From NCBI GenBank assembly GCA_001724265.1, contig MEDY01000044.1:1-64000 (forward strand): a stretch of 64,000 nt of DNA, given 5' to 3'. Positions 33,901 to 48,900 of this stretch are shown here, piece by piece. This DNA is from Rhizaria sp. SCN 62-66 (Eukaryota > Rhizaria, unplaced). Position 1 is the first letter of the stretch. Each line of letters starts with the position of its first letter. A program made the position numbers and the translations under genes. The notes beneath the pieces were generated by a model. That model saw nothing but the letters and a program-made list of their open reading frames with translations. It had not been told where the DNA came from and did no database searches.

Positions 33901-36900
33901 CGCACGCGCGTGCGCTGCAGCGGCAACAAGGAGTGCCGCAACATCAGCGGCCGAAACCATACCTGGCCCGGCGGTGGACGGTGGCGCAAGCATGACCGAA
34001 GTACGGCGGAGCGCAAAGGCTGGCGAGGTGAGATGGGCTGCAAGCCCGCCTTGCCGCGCGGCAACAGAGAGTAACGACGGAGGCGAGATGGTGTCACCTG
34101 AGTGCTGAATGATGTTAGACATCACTACGACGAGCGCAGCAGGGCCATTGGAAGCATATACCGACAGCGGGCGCTGGAGAGCGGCGGCAACGGCGGCGGG
34201 TAGAAGCGCGGACACAGGTGGCAATGGCGCGGGCGGCATCGCGGCCAGGGCGAGCACGGTTACGTCAGCTAACGTTGCGTCCGGGCCCGAAAATGCGGCA
34301 GGAATTGGGCCGTTTGAGAGAGCAAGTGCAGCTTCAGATACGCCGGACTCGGTGGGCGTCAAAAGCGCAGCGAGGCGAGACAGCAACAGCAGACCCACAC
34401 CCAGACTTGCACCGGCCGTGGACCTGTCATCGCCAGCGTTCGCTAATTGCTCAGATGTTAAGCTCCCCTCCGGCGGGCGTGCACGGCTGACAGGGGGCCG
34501 CGGGCGCTGATTCCCAGCATTATCACCCATGTTTTCGTTGTTGGCGTTATTATCGCTGTTCGCAGAGGCAGGGCGGCCACGCGTGCGGTTTTGGCGGCGT
34601 TGGGCGGGAAGCGCCGAAAGCAAGTAGTGCCTCGGCAGCGCAATTGTGAGCAGCGACAGCGATGTGATGATGTCGTTCAGTGTCTCCACAGGGACAGTCA
34701 CAGGTGCCTCAGCAATGGTGCGTAGCTGCATCGCTGTAGTTGGACTCGCGCCTTCATTCGCGGCGTTAGCATCAGCAAGTGCAGCGGCAGCATTTCGCGC
34801 GCGCGTAATAGCCGAAACAAGCGCCAGGCCAAGACCGTTGCGCTCCGCGGCGGGTGCCGTCAAATGCTGCACAAGCATCAGTACCTCCGTGAAACCGGTC
34901 AGCGAGCGGGGACGCAAGCGCCAGCGCTGAGGGCCGCTTCCGTCATTATTATCGGTAACGACGACTTCGTCCGTAGCTGCACCGTCATCCTCACCGTCGC
35001 GACTCGCGACGCGTCGCTGCTGTGTGGCAGCTGAGACTGTAGCTATCACGGAGCGCAGAAGCGCGGCAGCTAACAGGCCTTGGCTCGGACCACGCTCTAT
35101 GACGGAGGCCGGCTGTGGTGCTGGTGTCGCTGTGTCTGTGCCAGCATCCGCGACAGCAGCAGCGGCGACAGCAGCGTCTGTGGCGTTGAGAGGAAGCCAG
35201 TGCGCGAGAGCTGGGTCCTGCGCCACCCGAGTCCACAGATGCTGCACTGAGTCATTCACGCGCACAGTCACCGCGCGAGCCAGCGGGTGCGTGAGCGGCA
35301 GCGCGGGGTGCGTGAGCAGCGTGATGATGTAGTCCAGCACCGCGCCGCGGGCCCACGGGTCGCTGGCGCTCACGGCGCCACCGCCGGTGTTGAGGCCACC
35401 AGTCGCAGTCTGCGCGGTCGAAGGCGCAGCACCAGCGCCGTAGCGCTGGCGCTGAGCACCACCCGTGGCCGAGGTGGACACCACAGCGTTCTGTGACGCA
35501 GAAGCAAAGGTTGCACTCGAAACCGACCGGAGGTCAATCCAAACTGCGTCGTTTGCGCTCAAAGCACTCGCACCAGCGTCAGTGGGTTGAGATACCGATG
35601 CGACATGACTGTCCGCAGTTGAAACTGCAGAGGACACAGCGGGAAAGTCAAGCGCAGGAGAGGCTGCACTCGAGAGAACTGAGGCAAGACGCGAGATCGA
35701 TGCGAAAGGCGTGTCTGCAGTCGCAAACAGTGCGACTGCAGCGCCCGCGAACGACTCGCTCTCGTCATCGTCGTCAGCTGCCCCAGTGCGCTGGGATGGA
35801 CCCGAGCGTAGACGTGAGCTCCGGGGCCGGCGCGATGCAGCATCAGGGCCAACTGTAAGCGCGCCACCAGCAAACGCTGATGCAGTGATCATTGCGCCGA
35901 GGCCAAGGCCCGGTGACAAAGTAGCAAGTGACGACACTACACTCGGTGCGGCCGCAGCCGATGATGCCGCACGGGCGCAAAGTGGCCGCGCGTAGGGCCA
36001 AGGCCATGCGGACTGCGCAAGCGCGGCAGCCAGCGACGCGGTCGGGACAATGCGCGGGTTGGGCGCATCCATGTTAGCAGACAGTGTAACCAGTTCCGAA
36101 ATCGTCCGCGGGCTGTATGCAGCCATATTTCCGCCCGCAAGACGCTTCCCAGGCTCACATGGCACTGCAGGACTGACCGAAAGCAAGAGAGAGCCAGAGC
36201 GCGCGTCTGGCGCAAGAGTCATGCTGAACAGAGTCATGGCAGCAGTGAGCGGCGAGAGAAGCGTAATTGCAGAGGCAACGTCAGACAACGAACACAGCTG
36301 CGCAACAGTCTGTGCGACCGTAGTGCACACAGGTGCGGCGTCGGGGTTCGTCTCCAGCGTCCAGCCCACGGGTACAGGCGCTGCTGCAAGGGCTGTGGCA
36401 AGCTGCGTACCCACCAACCGCGATGCCAGCGAGTCTGCCACTGCAGTTTGACTTTCAGACACTAGCGCTGTAGCTGTACTCGTATTCTGCGCATTGACAG
36501 AACCCGCATTACTCGCCATAGCTATTGCGCTCCAGGCACCGTGCCTCAAAGCGTTTTCGAGCGCTGCTATACGTTCGCCCTCAGCAGGCAGCAGCACTTC
36601 GCCACTGGCGCTGATTGTCTCGCGCTCAGGTGCACGTTGGAGCGCAAGCGCAGTTCCAGGTGCCGGGGCGACGTTGAAGCCTGCAGCAACGCTCGCTGGG
36701 AGGGCAGATGAGAAACTTGCGATCGAACCATTATACGCCACTGCAGAACCAGAGTTCAGGTTAGCGACGCGCATCACGGAATGGACACCAGGGAGCTCGT
36801 CACTTGCCGCCAACACGCAGTAGCTACGCAGCAGCGTATCTAAGTCCATGGCCATTGACGGAGGCATCCTGAGCGATGCATGTGCAGCGTTAACTGTAAC

Positions 36901-39900
36901 AGCGTTAACGTTTGTGAGTGTCATACCAGACTCAGAATCGTATGTCGTCATAGAAGTCATCGGAACTGCGGGGGCGGTGGCGGGCTCACGAGCCATGATC
37001 AGTGAATCCTCAAGACTCGTCGTTGCAAGAACGTGTGAGACAAGACGGCGCTCTGAAACTGCGTATACACAGCGGGTCGCGCGCATGTACAACAGCGACG
37101 AAAGCAGATAGGCAGCGCCCAATGGCTGCGCAGACTCTTGCGGTGTAGGAGTCGCCGCGTGAGCAATCGCGGAGGCACGAATGGCAGCAAGCCTGTGCGA
37201 AGCAACACACGCGCGCACGCCGGTCGCCACCGCGTCCGGACTCCCGCCGAATTCAGCGCACACGAAGGCCCATTGCAAGGCAGAAAGCCCCCAGGTCGAC
37301 GAGGATGATGTCGCCTGAGGAGTACCGGTCCAAAGCTCAGCAAGCATCGACGTGGAAACGGCAGAGATGACGGGCGGCTGCACAGCCGCAGCAACAGTTT
37401 CAGACAAAGCAAACGCACAAATCGTGGGCATAAGCACGGATAACAACGATGTTCCGGCGCCGCGAGTTGAAGCGACCATAATGTCATGCGCAGCCATCAC
37501 ACCCGCGAACGGCGGGGCTGCTGCGGCGATAGCAGGCAGCGCAGGGAGCGCCGAGAGCTCGAGCGGCGAGATACACGTGCGGGGTGACACACCGAGCACG
37601 GCCGATGTTGCGAGCGCGGGACCAGACACGACTTGGGAACGGTTAGCGTTGAGCTTCGTGGCCATCGCGGCAGCGTCGTACCCCGCAGTGGCTGCAACGG
37701 CGCTGAGCGAAACCGCAGCGGGGCCCATGGCAGACGGATCGGTTGCGGCAAGGTAGGAAAGCCAGCGCTGCAGCGAGGCTGTAAGCGGTAGACGTGGACC
37801 TGTCGCAACACCATTGCCAATCGACGTCATGCGCGCGTAGTCTTCTGCGACCTCAGCTGCGTCCGTTGCTTCTTGTGCTGTAGTAGAGCCACGCCTCGTG
37901 TTCGCCGACGAAACATTGTTAGTAGTACCAGTGACATGAGGAGAAAATGAGGTCGAGACCGTGAAATTTCCTGTGCTTGGTGATCCTGCAAAGGCCCATG
38001 GGAGCGGGAACGAAGTGTAATAAGGCATCAGCAAAGCGTCGAGTGCGGGTGGCGGCGGCGGCACAAGCGTTGCGCCAGTCGCGCTTACGGGGATCGACGT
38101 CGCAGTCAAAGGCGGCGCTGCAGGTCCGCTAGCCGGCGTGAGAGAAGCGGGAACCGTGCCTGGTACGAGGGCACCAAATGTGGCCAAGTTGCGCACTTCC
38201 GTCTCAGCCGCCAGCGCAGTGACGCCACTAACAGTGCCTGCGCAGCGATAAGTCGGCGACCGACGCAGGGCACGCGAGGCGCGACGCATCGCCCGTGCAC
38301 GTGCACGGTGCAACGCTGCGCCAGCAGTGTCATCATCGTCTGCGGACACGGCTGCAACGGTGGCCGAGGTGTGCTGGTGCATCGAATCAAGCGCGGCACC
38401 AAGTGTTGTCAGCAGACCTTCAGCGCTACCAGTGGCAAAAAGAACGTGGTCGATCTCACAGTCAGTGAGCGCAAACAGCCCCGTCAGTAGTTGTTGCGAG
38501 CGCGTGCGCGGATCGATCGGGGCCGCTGAAGCTGCCGCGTAAGGAGCATACGTTGGCCCACCACCTTCACCGTCAGCGTCGTGGGCTGCACTTTCATGCG
38601 CCTGCGGCACAGGCGGGGGCGGACCGGGTACGCGTCGCGGCATGGTGAGCGACAGCGCAGAGCTCAAATACAAGCGCGCGTTAGCCTTCGTGGCACCACC
38701 AGCGCCGTAGCCGTACTGGCCGAATTGGTTGCGGCCTTGCGCTGTGGCGTTACTGTTGTTCCCAGTACTACCAGTTGTGGATGGGTTGGGTTGGTTGAAA
38801 AAAGCAGCACGTCCAGCCCGACCACCGTTGGCAGCAGCATTCTGTGCAGCAACTTGTGCCGCAGCTGATTCAGAAACAACATGTGCCTCGTTGGCAGCAG
38901 CAATACCAATGATTGTGTCAATGCTTGCGGCCTCTGCAGTGGGCACGCCTACAAACGCGAACAAATCAGCCCGCGACTGTGCAGAGACGAGCCAGAGCGA
39001 AAGCACTTCGCGAACCTGCATGCGCGCACGGCTGTGGCGGTCAGCGACGGCAAGGAGAGCTTCAGCAAGCTCGGATGTTGTCAGGAAGCGAGTTAACGGC
39101 TGCGGAATTGTCGGCATCTGAGATGAAGCACCTGCAGCCGCAGCGGTCTTAAGGTGTTCAGTGACTGCGAAAACATGAAGAGCGTGCGGAATGAGGAGTT
39201 GCCAGAGAAAGAACGCGCACAGCACGAGGTTATTATCGCATGCAGCAAGTAATGCATGCGCCTCCGTATGCGTGATCACCTCGCGCAGGGGCGGGAACCT
39301 GAACCAGAGCGGGAGCTCGCCAGTCTTGAGGAATGCAGGTGCCACAGCGGCCGAGTCGGCCCCGTCATCGTAGCCCGGCTGAGCTGTCTTGCATTGAACA
39401 AAGCCGGGAAAGCGGGTCAAGTAGCCAAGAGTTCGCTGCAAGAACGGCCACTTTTCAATCAAAGCGCGAGGGATCTTCCCACCAGTGACAAAGTCGCTAA
39501 TGATGCCAGCTGCAAGTGAGTTGTAGCTGTTCACAGCACCCTTCGCTTTGGCGCGAAGCTCAGTGACGTGATGAGAGGCGTCATCGCCATAATGACGGCG
39601 CAGCGTGCGCTCAGCAGCCACGGTCGCGCGGTGCGAGCGCAGTACAGTCTCGACGCTCGAGTCTTCTAGAGAGAAATAGGCGTAGCTGTTGGCGCACGGG
39701 CGTCCATTTCGAAGGTTCATCATGAACGCCATCGTACCGTCAATCGCCATGCTACTGCCGACGCCAGTACCCGTCGCAACGTCTGCCGCGGGACCACCGT
39801 GCTGAAGCGCACCACCCGCAGCGGCCGCAAAGAGATTACCACCAGTGAGCGAGTTGCGACGGGCAAGGAATGGCGCACTCGGTACCATCATGACGCCACC

Positions 39901-42900
39901 TTGCGCCGCGGTACTAACGCCACCATGGGCTGATTGCGGTGCAGTATACTGCGGTGCAATAGTGGCCTGTGTAGTGGGATCCCACGAGATCGCCTGCATC
40001 ACGGCGTACTTCTGAGCTAACCTGGCGAGCTGAGCCGTGGTGACGTACGCCTCCATCATGATATTGTCTCCAGTTACAGTCGCGCTCGGACCAGCCCGAC
40101 GCGGTTGCTATTGCGTATCACTGATCGCATCTACGCCGTGCTCAGGCGAGGGCACCGCAGCAGCAGCGGCGTCTTCAGGGGTAGAAAATGTCGCCATGTC
40201 GACGACCTGAATCACGATTGCGTTCGGTGTGTACAGCGACGGCGGCCGCAGCGGGTTGCTGAACGCCGCCTTGTTTGCACTTTCAGCAGCTGCTGCAGCC
40301 AGTCCGCGGCCGCCGCTGGGATCGACCGCAGTGCCAGGTGTAAACAAAGGCGTCGGCGCAGTCAGGGGGTTTTGCACTGGCTCAGCAATGTACGCCCACA
40401 GTCCACTGAGCAGGCCAGACACGGGGCGACAAGAGTGGCGCACGCCAGCAGCCCGCGCAACAGCGCTGGCTTCTGTCAAGTCGGTGCGAGTCGGCAAAAC
40501 GGGATCGACAGAGGCAAGCAGCGCGTCACCAGTCTCGGGCGCAACACCGCAGTGCATGTCAAACACAGACGCCAGCGAGCGTTCCGCACCACGGCCTGCG
40601 ATGCCACCCCGAACGGCATCTGTCGCGACTGCTGGGGCGGGCAGCGACGACACAGCAGCACGGGACACGCGGCCCCATGTGCGAGCACCGTTGTATTGGT
40701 CGAGAAGAGGCGCTTGGTCAAAGTTCATCGCGTGTGTCGACAGCGACCAAGATGTCGCCAGAGACGACTGTTGCTGGTGTGAATGTTGGTTAAATTGGGG
40801 ATGCGGCTGAGGCTGCGCAGGAATAGGAGTGCCTCCGTATCCGACTCGACCAGACACAGGCCGGCGCTGCGTCAGAGGCGATGCAATGTTTGCTGCCATC
40901 GCCACAGCCTCCGCACGTGCATGCTCGGCTTGAATCTGTTGCGCCTGTTCCCGCGCGTGCTGGTGTCCATACATGCCATTGAGTGCGTGCACTGGTGCAA
41001 CTGCACTGTGGCCAGAGTAAAAGTACACCGACATCCGCGTCACAAACGTTGGTTCGTCGTCGTTGAGTGCAGCATTCGTGCGGCCCATCTCAAGCCAACC
41101 GTCGCGGCCACCAACAGGAGCAACGCGAACACCGGTGCCAACAAGCATTGACGGCAGCGCGGCCGCTGCAGCAGCGGCGTTATCACCCGCAACAGAAGGC
41201 TTGTCACGCGCATAACCCGCGCTTGCGTTGTAGTTGGACTCGGGATTGAACAGAGTCTCGAGCTGCTCAGTGTACATGTGAACCATTTGACCGCGCTGCA
41301 GCTCACCATTCGCAAGCACGTTCAGCCATGCTGCAAGTGCTGAAGAAGCAATGCCAGGCGCGCGCGCGGAGGTAGACTGGGATGGGTCAGCAACAGCAGG
41401 CGGCAAGCAAGCAGGGCGCGCGAGCGCGGCTCCGGTTGTCATGCTGTGCGGTGCAGAAGCCGCTGAGGCGGCTGAACGAATCCCTGCTGAAAGCACAAAG
41501 GGGTACAGCATTGTCAGCACAGGGAAGCTCGATACACTTCGTGCTAAAGAAGTCATCGTGACTGGGCCTGGCGACATCACAATCGTTGTAGGTGCAGAAG
41601 TTACGACATGAGCCTCTTCAGAGACTGTCGCAGGTGTGACCGTGTTGTCAGTGCCCGCACCCGCAGCATCTGTCGTAGGTACGGGAGCGGGCTCAGCAGC
41701 GGGCACGGGGTCCACAGGTTCAGGATCGCAACGCTCCAAGTAGTCTGCGCCCCACAGTGCCAGCGCGCGAGCACGGGCATTTGCCAGCTCTTGACGCGCC
41801 GCAGCAGCGGTGGCGGCACGGGCCTCCTTGAGAACTGTGGCCTGTTGCGCTGCAGCCTCCGCCGAAGCGGCAGCAGCTGCAGCAGTCGCAGCAGCGCGCT
41901 GGAGTGGCACAAGCTGCTCACGCAGTCCGGCGATTGCAGCACGGGCCTGCTCGTCCACATCACCGCTGTCAATGTCAGGTGACGGCGAAGGACCAAGTGC
42001 GGGCCCAGAGTCGGCGCCAACGTCCAGAGTCAGCGGCGCGCCGGCAACAGGTGCAAGCATGTCTCCGCGACCGCTACCAAGAGGGGCTCCATCTTGGTTG
42101 CTGTCAAGATCGTCATGGGCATCTAAGGCACTGACACCGCCTTGAAGAACAGCGACCTGAGCTGTATGCGCGTCACGGAGCGTGGCAATCTGCTTCTTCA
42201 ACGCGATCACTTGAGACTCCTCTTGGTATGCAGTCTCACGTGCGCGGGCACGCTCCTCACGAGTGCGAACATCAGCTAAACGCGCGATCTCAGCTTCAGC
42301 AGCGGCGTCGCGAGCTGCGGCACGCATTGCCGCTAGATCGGCACGCATTGTAATCTGCGCACGTTGAGTGGCACGACGGACGGAGTTCAGTGTCTGTGCG
42401 CACAAATACAAAGCGTACTGACTCATGTACGCAGAAAAAGAAAAGTACAGTCGAGGCGCGTCCACCTCACTGTCAGCAGCAGGTGAATCGGAGCTGTTGT
42501 CGTGAGGCAAGCCAGCGCGACAAGCGGGACAATTGAGTCGGGTCGCCGTGGCGTGAGGAAGGTCATACGCGTCAGCGGCAGGCTTTGTATATGCCGGGTT
42601 CGCCTGCAATACACGCACGAAAGACGAGCAGCCAGATCGATTGTCGTCAAGCGTATCCACCGCAGCCGAAGCTGTCGCATGACCCGTGGGATTGTTACTT
42701 TGCTGCTGGATTTCACCACCTGCAGCAGATCCAGGGCGCGAATTCCTCGGGTCAGCATCAGCTTCGGCAGACACGACAGGCACCGGGGATGTCGAAGCGG
42801 CCAAACGCTGTGGAGAGTGGAATGAGGCTGCTGATCTAAGCCGACCATTGTTACTACCACGGCGAGCAAATTGCGGCACAGGAACAAGAGAGTCCTCCGC

Positions 42901-45900
42901 ACCCCAGAGTAGAGCGTGGAGCAAGCGTGCCACGACGCTGTCAGAATCCTCTTGCTCACCATCTGAATCTTCGTCGTCGTGGTCGAGCGCTGGTAAGCTC
43001 GCACTACTGGCAGATGCACTAGAAGAAGTCACCATAGCACTGTGAGTGCGACTGTGAGGCAGATAGCTTCGCGGTAGTGCGCATGCGCCGAGCGGAACGA
43101 GCGCAGGATCAGCACCGCCAAACTCCTTCGCAGCCGCGGCTGCAGTGCTGAGTGCTTCCAGCGCGTGCAGCTCCTTCTCAGCCACGCGCATAGACCGCAT
43201 GGGACGCGGACGCGAATGGTCGAGACTGAGTGCGCCGTTGCGGTGCATCATCATGACTGAGGCGCGACCTGCAGGGCGCGGGAAGCCGTCGGCAGTAAAC
43301 ATTGGACCGGCGATCGAGGGACGGAATTCGCCTGGATTGTGTCCGTCATCGCGCTCCTGAAGGGCTTTGCGGAGCACTCGAAGTGAGTCGCGGCGGTCAG
43401 CGCGCATCTTCAACGATGACATACCGTTGAACATTTCATCTTCGTTACCGTCGCTGTCAAGGCCGTTGTAAAGACCACTACCGTCGTTGCCAACACCAAT
43501 GAGCATGCTATTATCTCCGCCATCGTTGTCTTCAAGATTAGCGTCGTACTCATCGTAATCTTCGTCGTCCCCGTCAGTGTCTGAACTGCTTGCAGAAGCG
43601 ACATATTCCCCCATGCCACAGTAGCGGTTGTCGATCTGGTGCTGTTTCGTGTACAGCTTGTTCATACTGACCTTAAAGTCGAGTCGCAATGCAGGACCCA
43701 TGTCGCGGCCAAGGATGATGCGACCAACAACCGGAGCAGGAGCGTCCTCGCCAACGCTTCCACCGTTCTCCGCGCTCTTTGGCGAAGTTGAAGGAACAAC
43801 GGCAGCAAGCGCAGTGAGCGGCGTGAACGGCAGTTGGGCTGCGTCATTCCAATCACTATCGGTAGCGTCAGTGGCAATGTTTGCAGGTGAAGTCGCAGTG
43901 CGAACGCGGTCGTGACGTGCCAGCAATAGCGGGGCGTGAACTGAGCTCTGCGCTGGCGAAGTAGCGCCCATATCCGTTGGCACCTGAAGCCCAATCGGCG
44001 TGGTGGCGTCGGCTGCAGGGCCGTAGGACGGAGTGCGCGCCATACCAGAGATGTTCACGACTGTCTCCGCAATCAAGTTGCGCTCGACCGCGATGCGTCG
44101 CAGCAACATCAACGTCACACCCTGAAGTCCAAGTGTCGGCGGAGTCACCGTTGCTGTACCATCCTCTATCGCTCCTGACTTGCCCGTCCCGGTGCCGCTT
44201 GCAGCGGTGGAACCACTATCGCTGGATTCGCTGCTACTCGAGCGTGAGGAGGGCGCGTGCGTAGACAGCACAGCCTGCCAGCGCGCCGCAGCAGAGACCG
44301 CAGCAGCACGGTGCAGCCGATGCATCCACGGCGCCAAGCCAGACGTACCGTGCAATGCAGCAAACGCATCGAGCACGGGCGCGCGCGCGCCAAGTGACTT
44401 AAATGATGTCGACATTGTTGCGGTTGAGGGCACCGTCTTATCGACAAGGCCGAGTTCACGTGCAAGTGCAAGAGCAAGAGCGCGCCGACGCTGCGGGGTC
44501 GACGTCATCGCAGCGAAGTCTGGATCGGCGGTGTCGCTCGGCGGGGCGGCAATGCCCAGCGGTGCGGCGACAGCGGCCGAGACCACTTTGGCGGCTCCAA
44601 GCGTCGGAGCAAGCTGACCAGCCTGGAAGGCAGCAGTGCGTGCCAGCGAGAGTGCATCAGCGTCCGCGGTCGAGACCTGGAATACGCGAAGCAGGAAGGA
44701 GTTAAGCGGTGCGGCATTGGTGATCGGCTCGGCCTCAACAGTTGCGGGCGCAAGGTGAGTGAGTGTCACTGTCGACGTGAACGCAGTCTGTGTCGGCGAG
44801 ACAAACGGAATTGTCCGTTCTCCATCACCAACGTTGTGTGTTGTCGTTGGCGCTGCGTCATACGGCGACGAGGTGGGTAGACCTAGCACGCGGCGTGCAT
44901 GTGCTCGAGCCCACTCGTTGAGGTCGTTAGCGTCGTATTCCATGCCCACATCAGCAATCACGGGAACAGCGACAACCTCAGACATGGCCGCCGCGTGGAC
45001 AGGGTCCAAGAATGCACGAGGAAACGATGCAAGTGGCTGGCCAGGTGCGGAAAGGGGAGACACAGTTGCGAGCGTGGCTTCATCGCTCGATACCGTTGCA
45101 GCGACAGCGGCTGCAACAGGTGCAAAAAGCGAGCCCTCACCGTGACGATCGTCCACAGGAAATGCAAGCACAAACCGGTAAACGTATTGACCAGGAGCCG
45201 GCATATATCCTGTCCCATGACTAGTGTTACCGCTGCCACTAGCAGACACATGATCAGGAGAAAGTGCAGCGATCTCAGAGTCCCCACTTTCCTGTGCAAG
45301 ATGCTTGCGAACGGCGGCTGCAGTGCGAGCCCGAATAGCGCGAGCAGCGGCGGGCACAGACGCAATATCAGCCACATGTACAGGCAGCGCCATGAGCTCT
45401 ACCATCACGCGGACATGAACTGGTGTCGCGATATACACTCGCCGAGAGGGCTTTGCGGCATCCGCAACGCACATCGCTGCGTATGCAGCTGCATCATCGC
45501 GACCATCCTCACTCTCAGCCTCACTCAAATCGTCAGCATCCAGAGCAGCATTTGCTGTGGTAGAAGTGTCATCGAGAGAAAAGCCAGGGGCCATCAGTGC
45601 AGGCAAGGCGGAGTTGTCGGCAAATGTGACAACCGTGCCGGCGCGTTGCAAGGAAGCCGTAGCGCGCATTGCGGCTTCATGTCGCTCTTGCTCTTCCTGG
45701 GCACGACGTTCCGCCTCACGTGCTAACGCACGCTGTTCGAGCCGATAACCGTGAGCTTCGACAATAGCAGCCTCGCGCGCGGCAGCAGCAGGGGCGCCAC
45801 GTACGGTGGCGATGGGCTCAGGGAGTAAAGCGTCGACAAAAGCACCTTGCTGCCGGCGCAGTGCCTGCACAGCAGCAGGATCCGCCAAAGGAGCATCATC

Positions 45901-48900
45901 AGAATCGCTGGTCTCAGTGTCGTTACGGGACTCATCGTCAATGCCGGTGTGCGTGCACATAAGCAGGCGTGCCGATGGTGCGACGGTGTCTAAAACAGTC
46001 TCTTCTGTCAGTCCTTCGGTGGCTTCGTCGCCGAGTGTTACATCGTCGCCAGTCGACCCATTAAGGCCGGCTAGCGGCAGAGACGCTAATGCCTCGGTTG
46101 CGAGCAAAGAAGGGACACCGTCAGCACTTAGGCTCGGCTTATCAGTCTTGCTTAATACTGCCGTAACTCTCGCGTTGCGATTGCCTTCCTCATCTTCATC
46201 GAGAAACACGGTCAACGGTTTCGCAAGCGAGATGGCAGGGCCACTCTGCTTCGCAGCTAACAGCGCAGCAGCTTCCTCGGCAGCGCGTTTGCGTTCAGCG
46301 TGCCGTTGAAGGGCGGCTGCCGCGGCGGTACCCTTACGAGTAGCTGCTGCAACCGTGCGGGCAAGCGCTGAGCGCGAAGAGCCAGCTGCAACAGCGCTGG
46401 AAAGTACCCGCGCAAGCGACATGCTGTCCAATGCAAGTCGTGGACCTTTGTGATCGAACGGAATATGCGCATCAGCGGACGGTGCGTCGCAGATAAGTGA
46501 GGCCACATCGGCAGCAAAGTTTGACAGTAATGATAGCTTAGTATGACTGCGGCGAAGCTCAGTGCCGCGCTCAACAGCACGCTGGAGGCGCGAAACGTCG
46601 ACCTCCGTGAGTTCAGGCTCAACAAGGACTGCATTAGCATCATCAGCTTCAGCACCAGATGCATTTTCGTCACCAGCAGCATTGCCCAACTCTTGCTCAG
46701 CAGTTGCATCTACGACGGAGGTGGCGTTTCGCTCCGAAGATGCAGACGCAGGAGAATGAGGAATCGGCATCGGTGAAGCCACGCGTTCTGCCTCACGTCG
46801 CTTCTCGCGCTCTTCAGCAGCATGTGTCTTAAATGTCATACCACGCAGCGCAACCACAATTAACACCGCAGTCCGTGTTGCGCGGATTGGGAAGCGACTG
46901 GCAATCCGGCATAGACGCCATAGAGTCGGAGGCCAGTAGACAAAACGCGCAACACGGTTGACGCGAAGACGCGCAGGTCGCTCAAGCGCGCGCTGCTGCG
47001 TAGCCTCAAGTTGCGCACGTTGAGCAGCGTCCCTTTTTTCGCGCTCCATACGGCGAGCATAATCCGCAGCTGCAAGTGCGTCCGCGCGCTTGCGAGCAAG
47101 ACGGCGGAGAACAGCAGCGTTGGCGCGCCGAGCTTGACGAGCAGCGTCCATGGAGGCAACGCGCTCGCGCAAATCGCAGTGCAACCACAGCAGTGCGCGC
47201 ACCGACGCACCCGCGGGTTGCGGGGGTGGCCGATGCAGGGCTGTAAAATGAGAAGCTGGAGCAGCGGACTTAGGCGCAGAGAGGGTCAGTCTACGTGCTG
47301 TGACGGTAGGTGGTGTGTACGCAGCAAGTGCAGTGCGCACCGTCTCTGCCTCGTGTGCAATGACGGACGCGATTTTTGCAGGCACACCAGGAAGCGCGGG
47401 TGACGAAACGTACGTCGTGTTGTACGTATTTGTAGGGACTGGGAATGGTGCAGGCCACGATGCAATAGCGTGTGTCGCCGCTGCAGAAGAAGGTAACGTG
47501 ACGCAATGCATGCGTAAAAGCATACATCCGCGAAGAAGTGTTTGTGCTGGTGAGTACACACCTTCAGGAGTAAACGCACCTCCTGCTGTTGCCATCATCG
47601 CACTGCCGGCAACTGGCGGTGCAACGGCAGAGAAACGACGCATTAGCATCGGCGGAGGACTTACTGGTAATGCGACTGCATTCGGTGACGCGAATGTCTG
47701 TGTGATTGCAGCACGTCGGGGTGCAATCGGTACATTCGTGGCAGCGCTACGGGCAGTGGACTCGCGCACACCAGCGCTGTAAAGCTCGATGTAAAGGTAG
47801 TGCAGCTCAGCCGGTAGGGGCAGCGCAGGGAGACCAAGTCCATCCCGCGCTCGCCCGGGATCAAGAAGTGGACGGTACAGAGACACCGCGGCATCGGCAT
47901 CAGCAACCGCGCGCTCCCAGGGCATCAGTGTCGGTGCGATAAGTTCAGCTTGCGCGGACTCAAGTTCTGCTTCGGCTCTAGTCGTACTAACAGAACAGTT
48001 GTCTCCGCCAGCGGACTCGGTCACAATGGCAGTTTGAGAGGCGTTTGCAAAAGATGATGTGGACGTTGCAGCAGCAGAACCAACAACGGTTGCAATCGTT
48101 GCGGAAGCAGATGCGGTGGCAGCCGCCTCGCGCGCAGCCGCTGCACGCAGTACACGACTGTGCGCACGAGCGTCGTGGTAAGCATCTTCAAGCGCGTGAA
48201 TCAAGTCGTCGCTCCGAGCCCAAGTGTTCTCACTTCCAGCAAGTGCAAGAGATGCACAACGAGCAGAAGGAACTGCGTTGAGCTCCGGGTAACCAACAAC
48301 CAGAGACAAGTACAAACGGCGCGAGGTCTCAAGCTGGGCACTCACTTCACGCTCGGAACGTGTGGGTGATCCATTGATACTGCGCACGGGGGAGGCGTCG
48401 TCGCCGGTTGAGCTATCAGCGCGTGCATTACGTGCACGGCTTTGGCGGGTGTTGATTGTAGACGCAAGCCAGAACGGCACACTCGCCATCGATGTGATTT
48501 TATCCGCCTGATTAGCGTTGCTGGGGCGCTTCGCACGGCTACCATCGTATGGGCGAAGAGCAATCGACTCATTTGCTGCAAAAAGTGCGCCACCCGAGCC
48601 GTTGCCACCGGTGCTAGCGGGCACATAACGCGGTGATGGCGACGATGCCATCGCAGGCACTTGCGTGTATACCCCATTCGTGTAGCGTACCTTGCCATCA
48701 GCACCCGGCGCAGGCGCAGGCAGTGGGCCGTTGTCGAGAGCAATGGCAGCATAGACACTACGCGCGAAAAATGCGTCCATTCCAGGGACAGGTACGCGGC
48801 GCACAGCAGTGCGCACCACTGCAGCAGAGCTCATAAAGCAACGCAGTACAGCGGCTTTTTCTTCTGTTACAGCAGCACGGGAGCACTCTGCTACGGCAGC

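Noticed and set aside
40059-40110. Two adjacent giant genes separated by 48 nt
   Set aside because: They share frame, strand and composition with no stop except TAG between them. Other gene spacers here are about 400-700 nt and AT-rich, while this gap is coding-like.
44899-45726. Plus-strand 275-codon frame and many similar frames from 41000 to 63600
   Set aside because: They lie opposite the uninterrupted giant frame and show no domain; their amino-acid content is that of antisense sequence.
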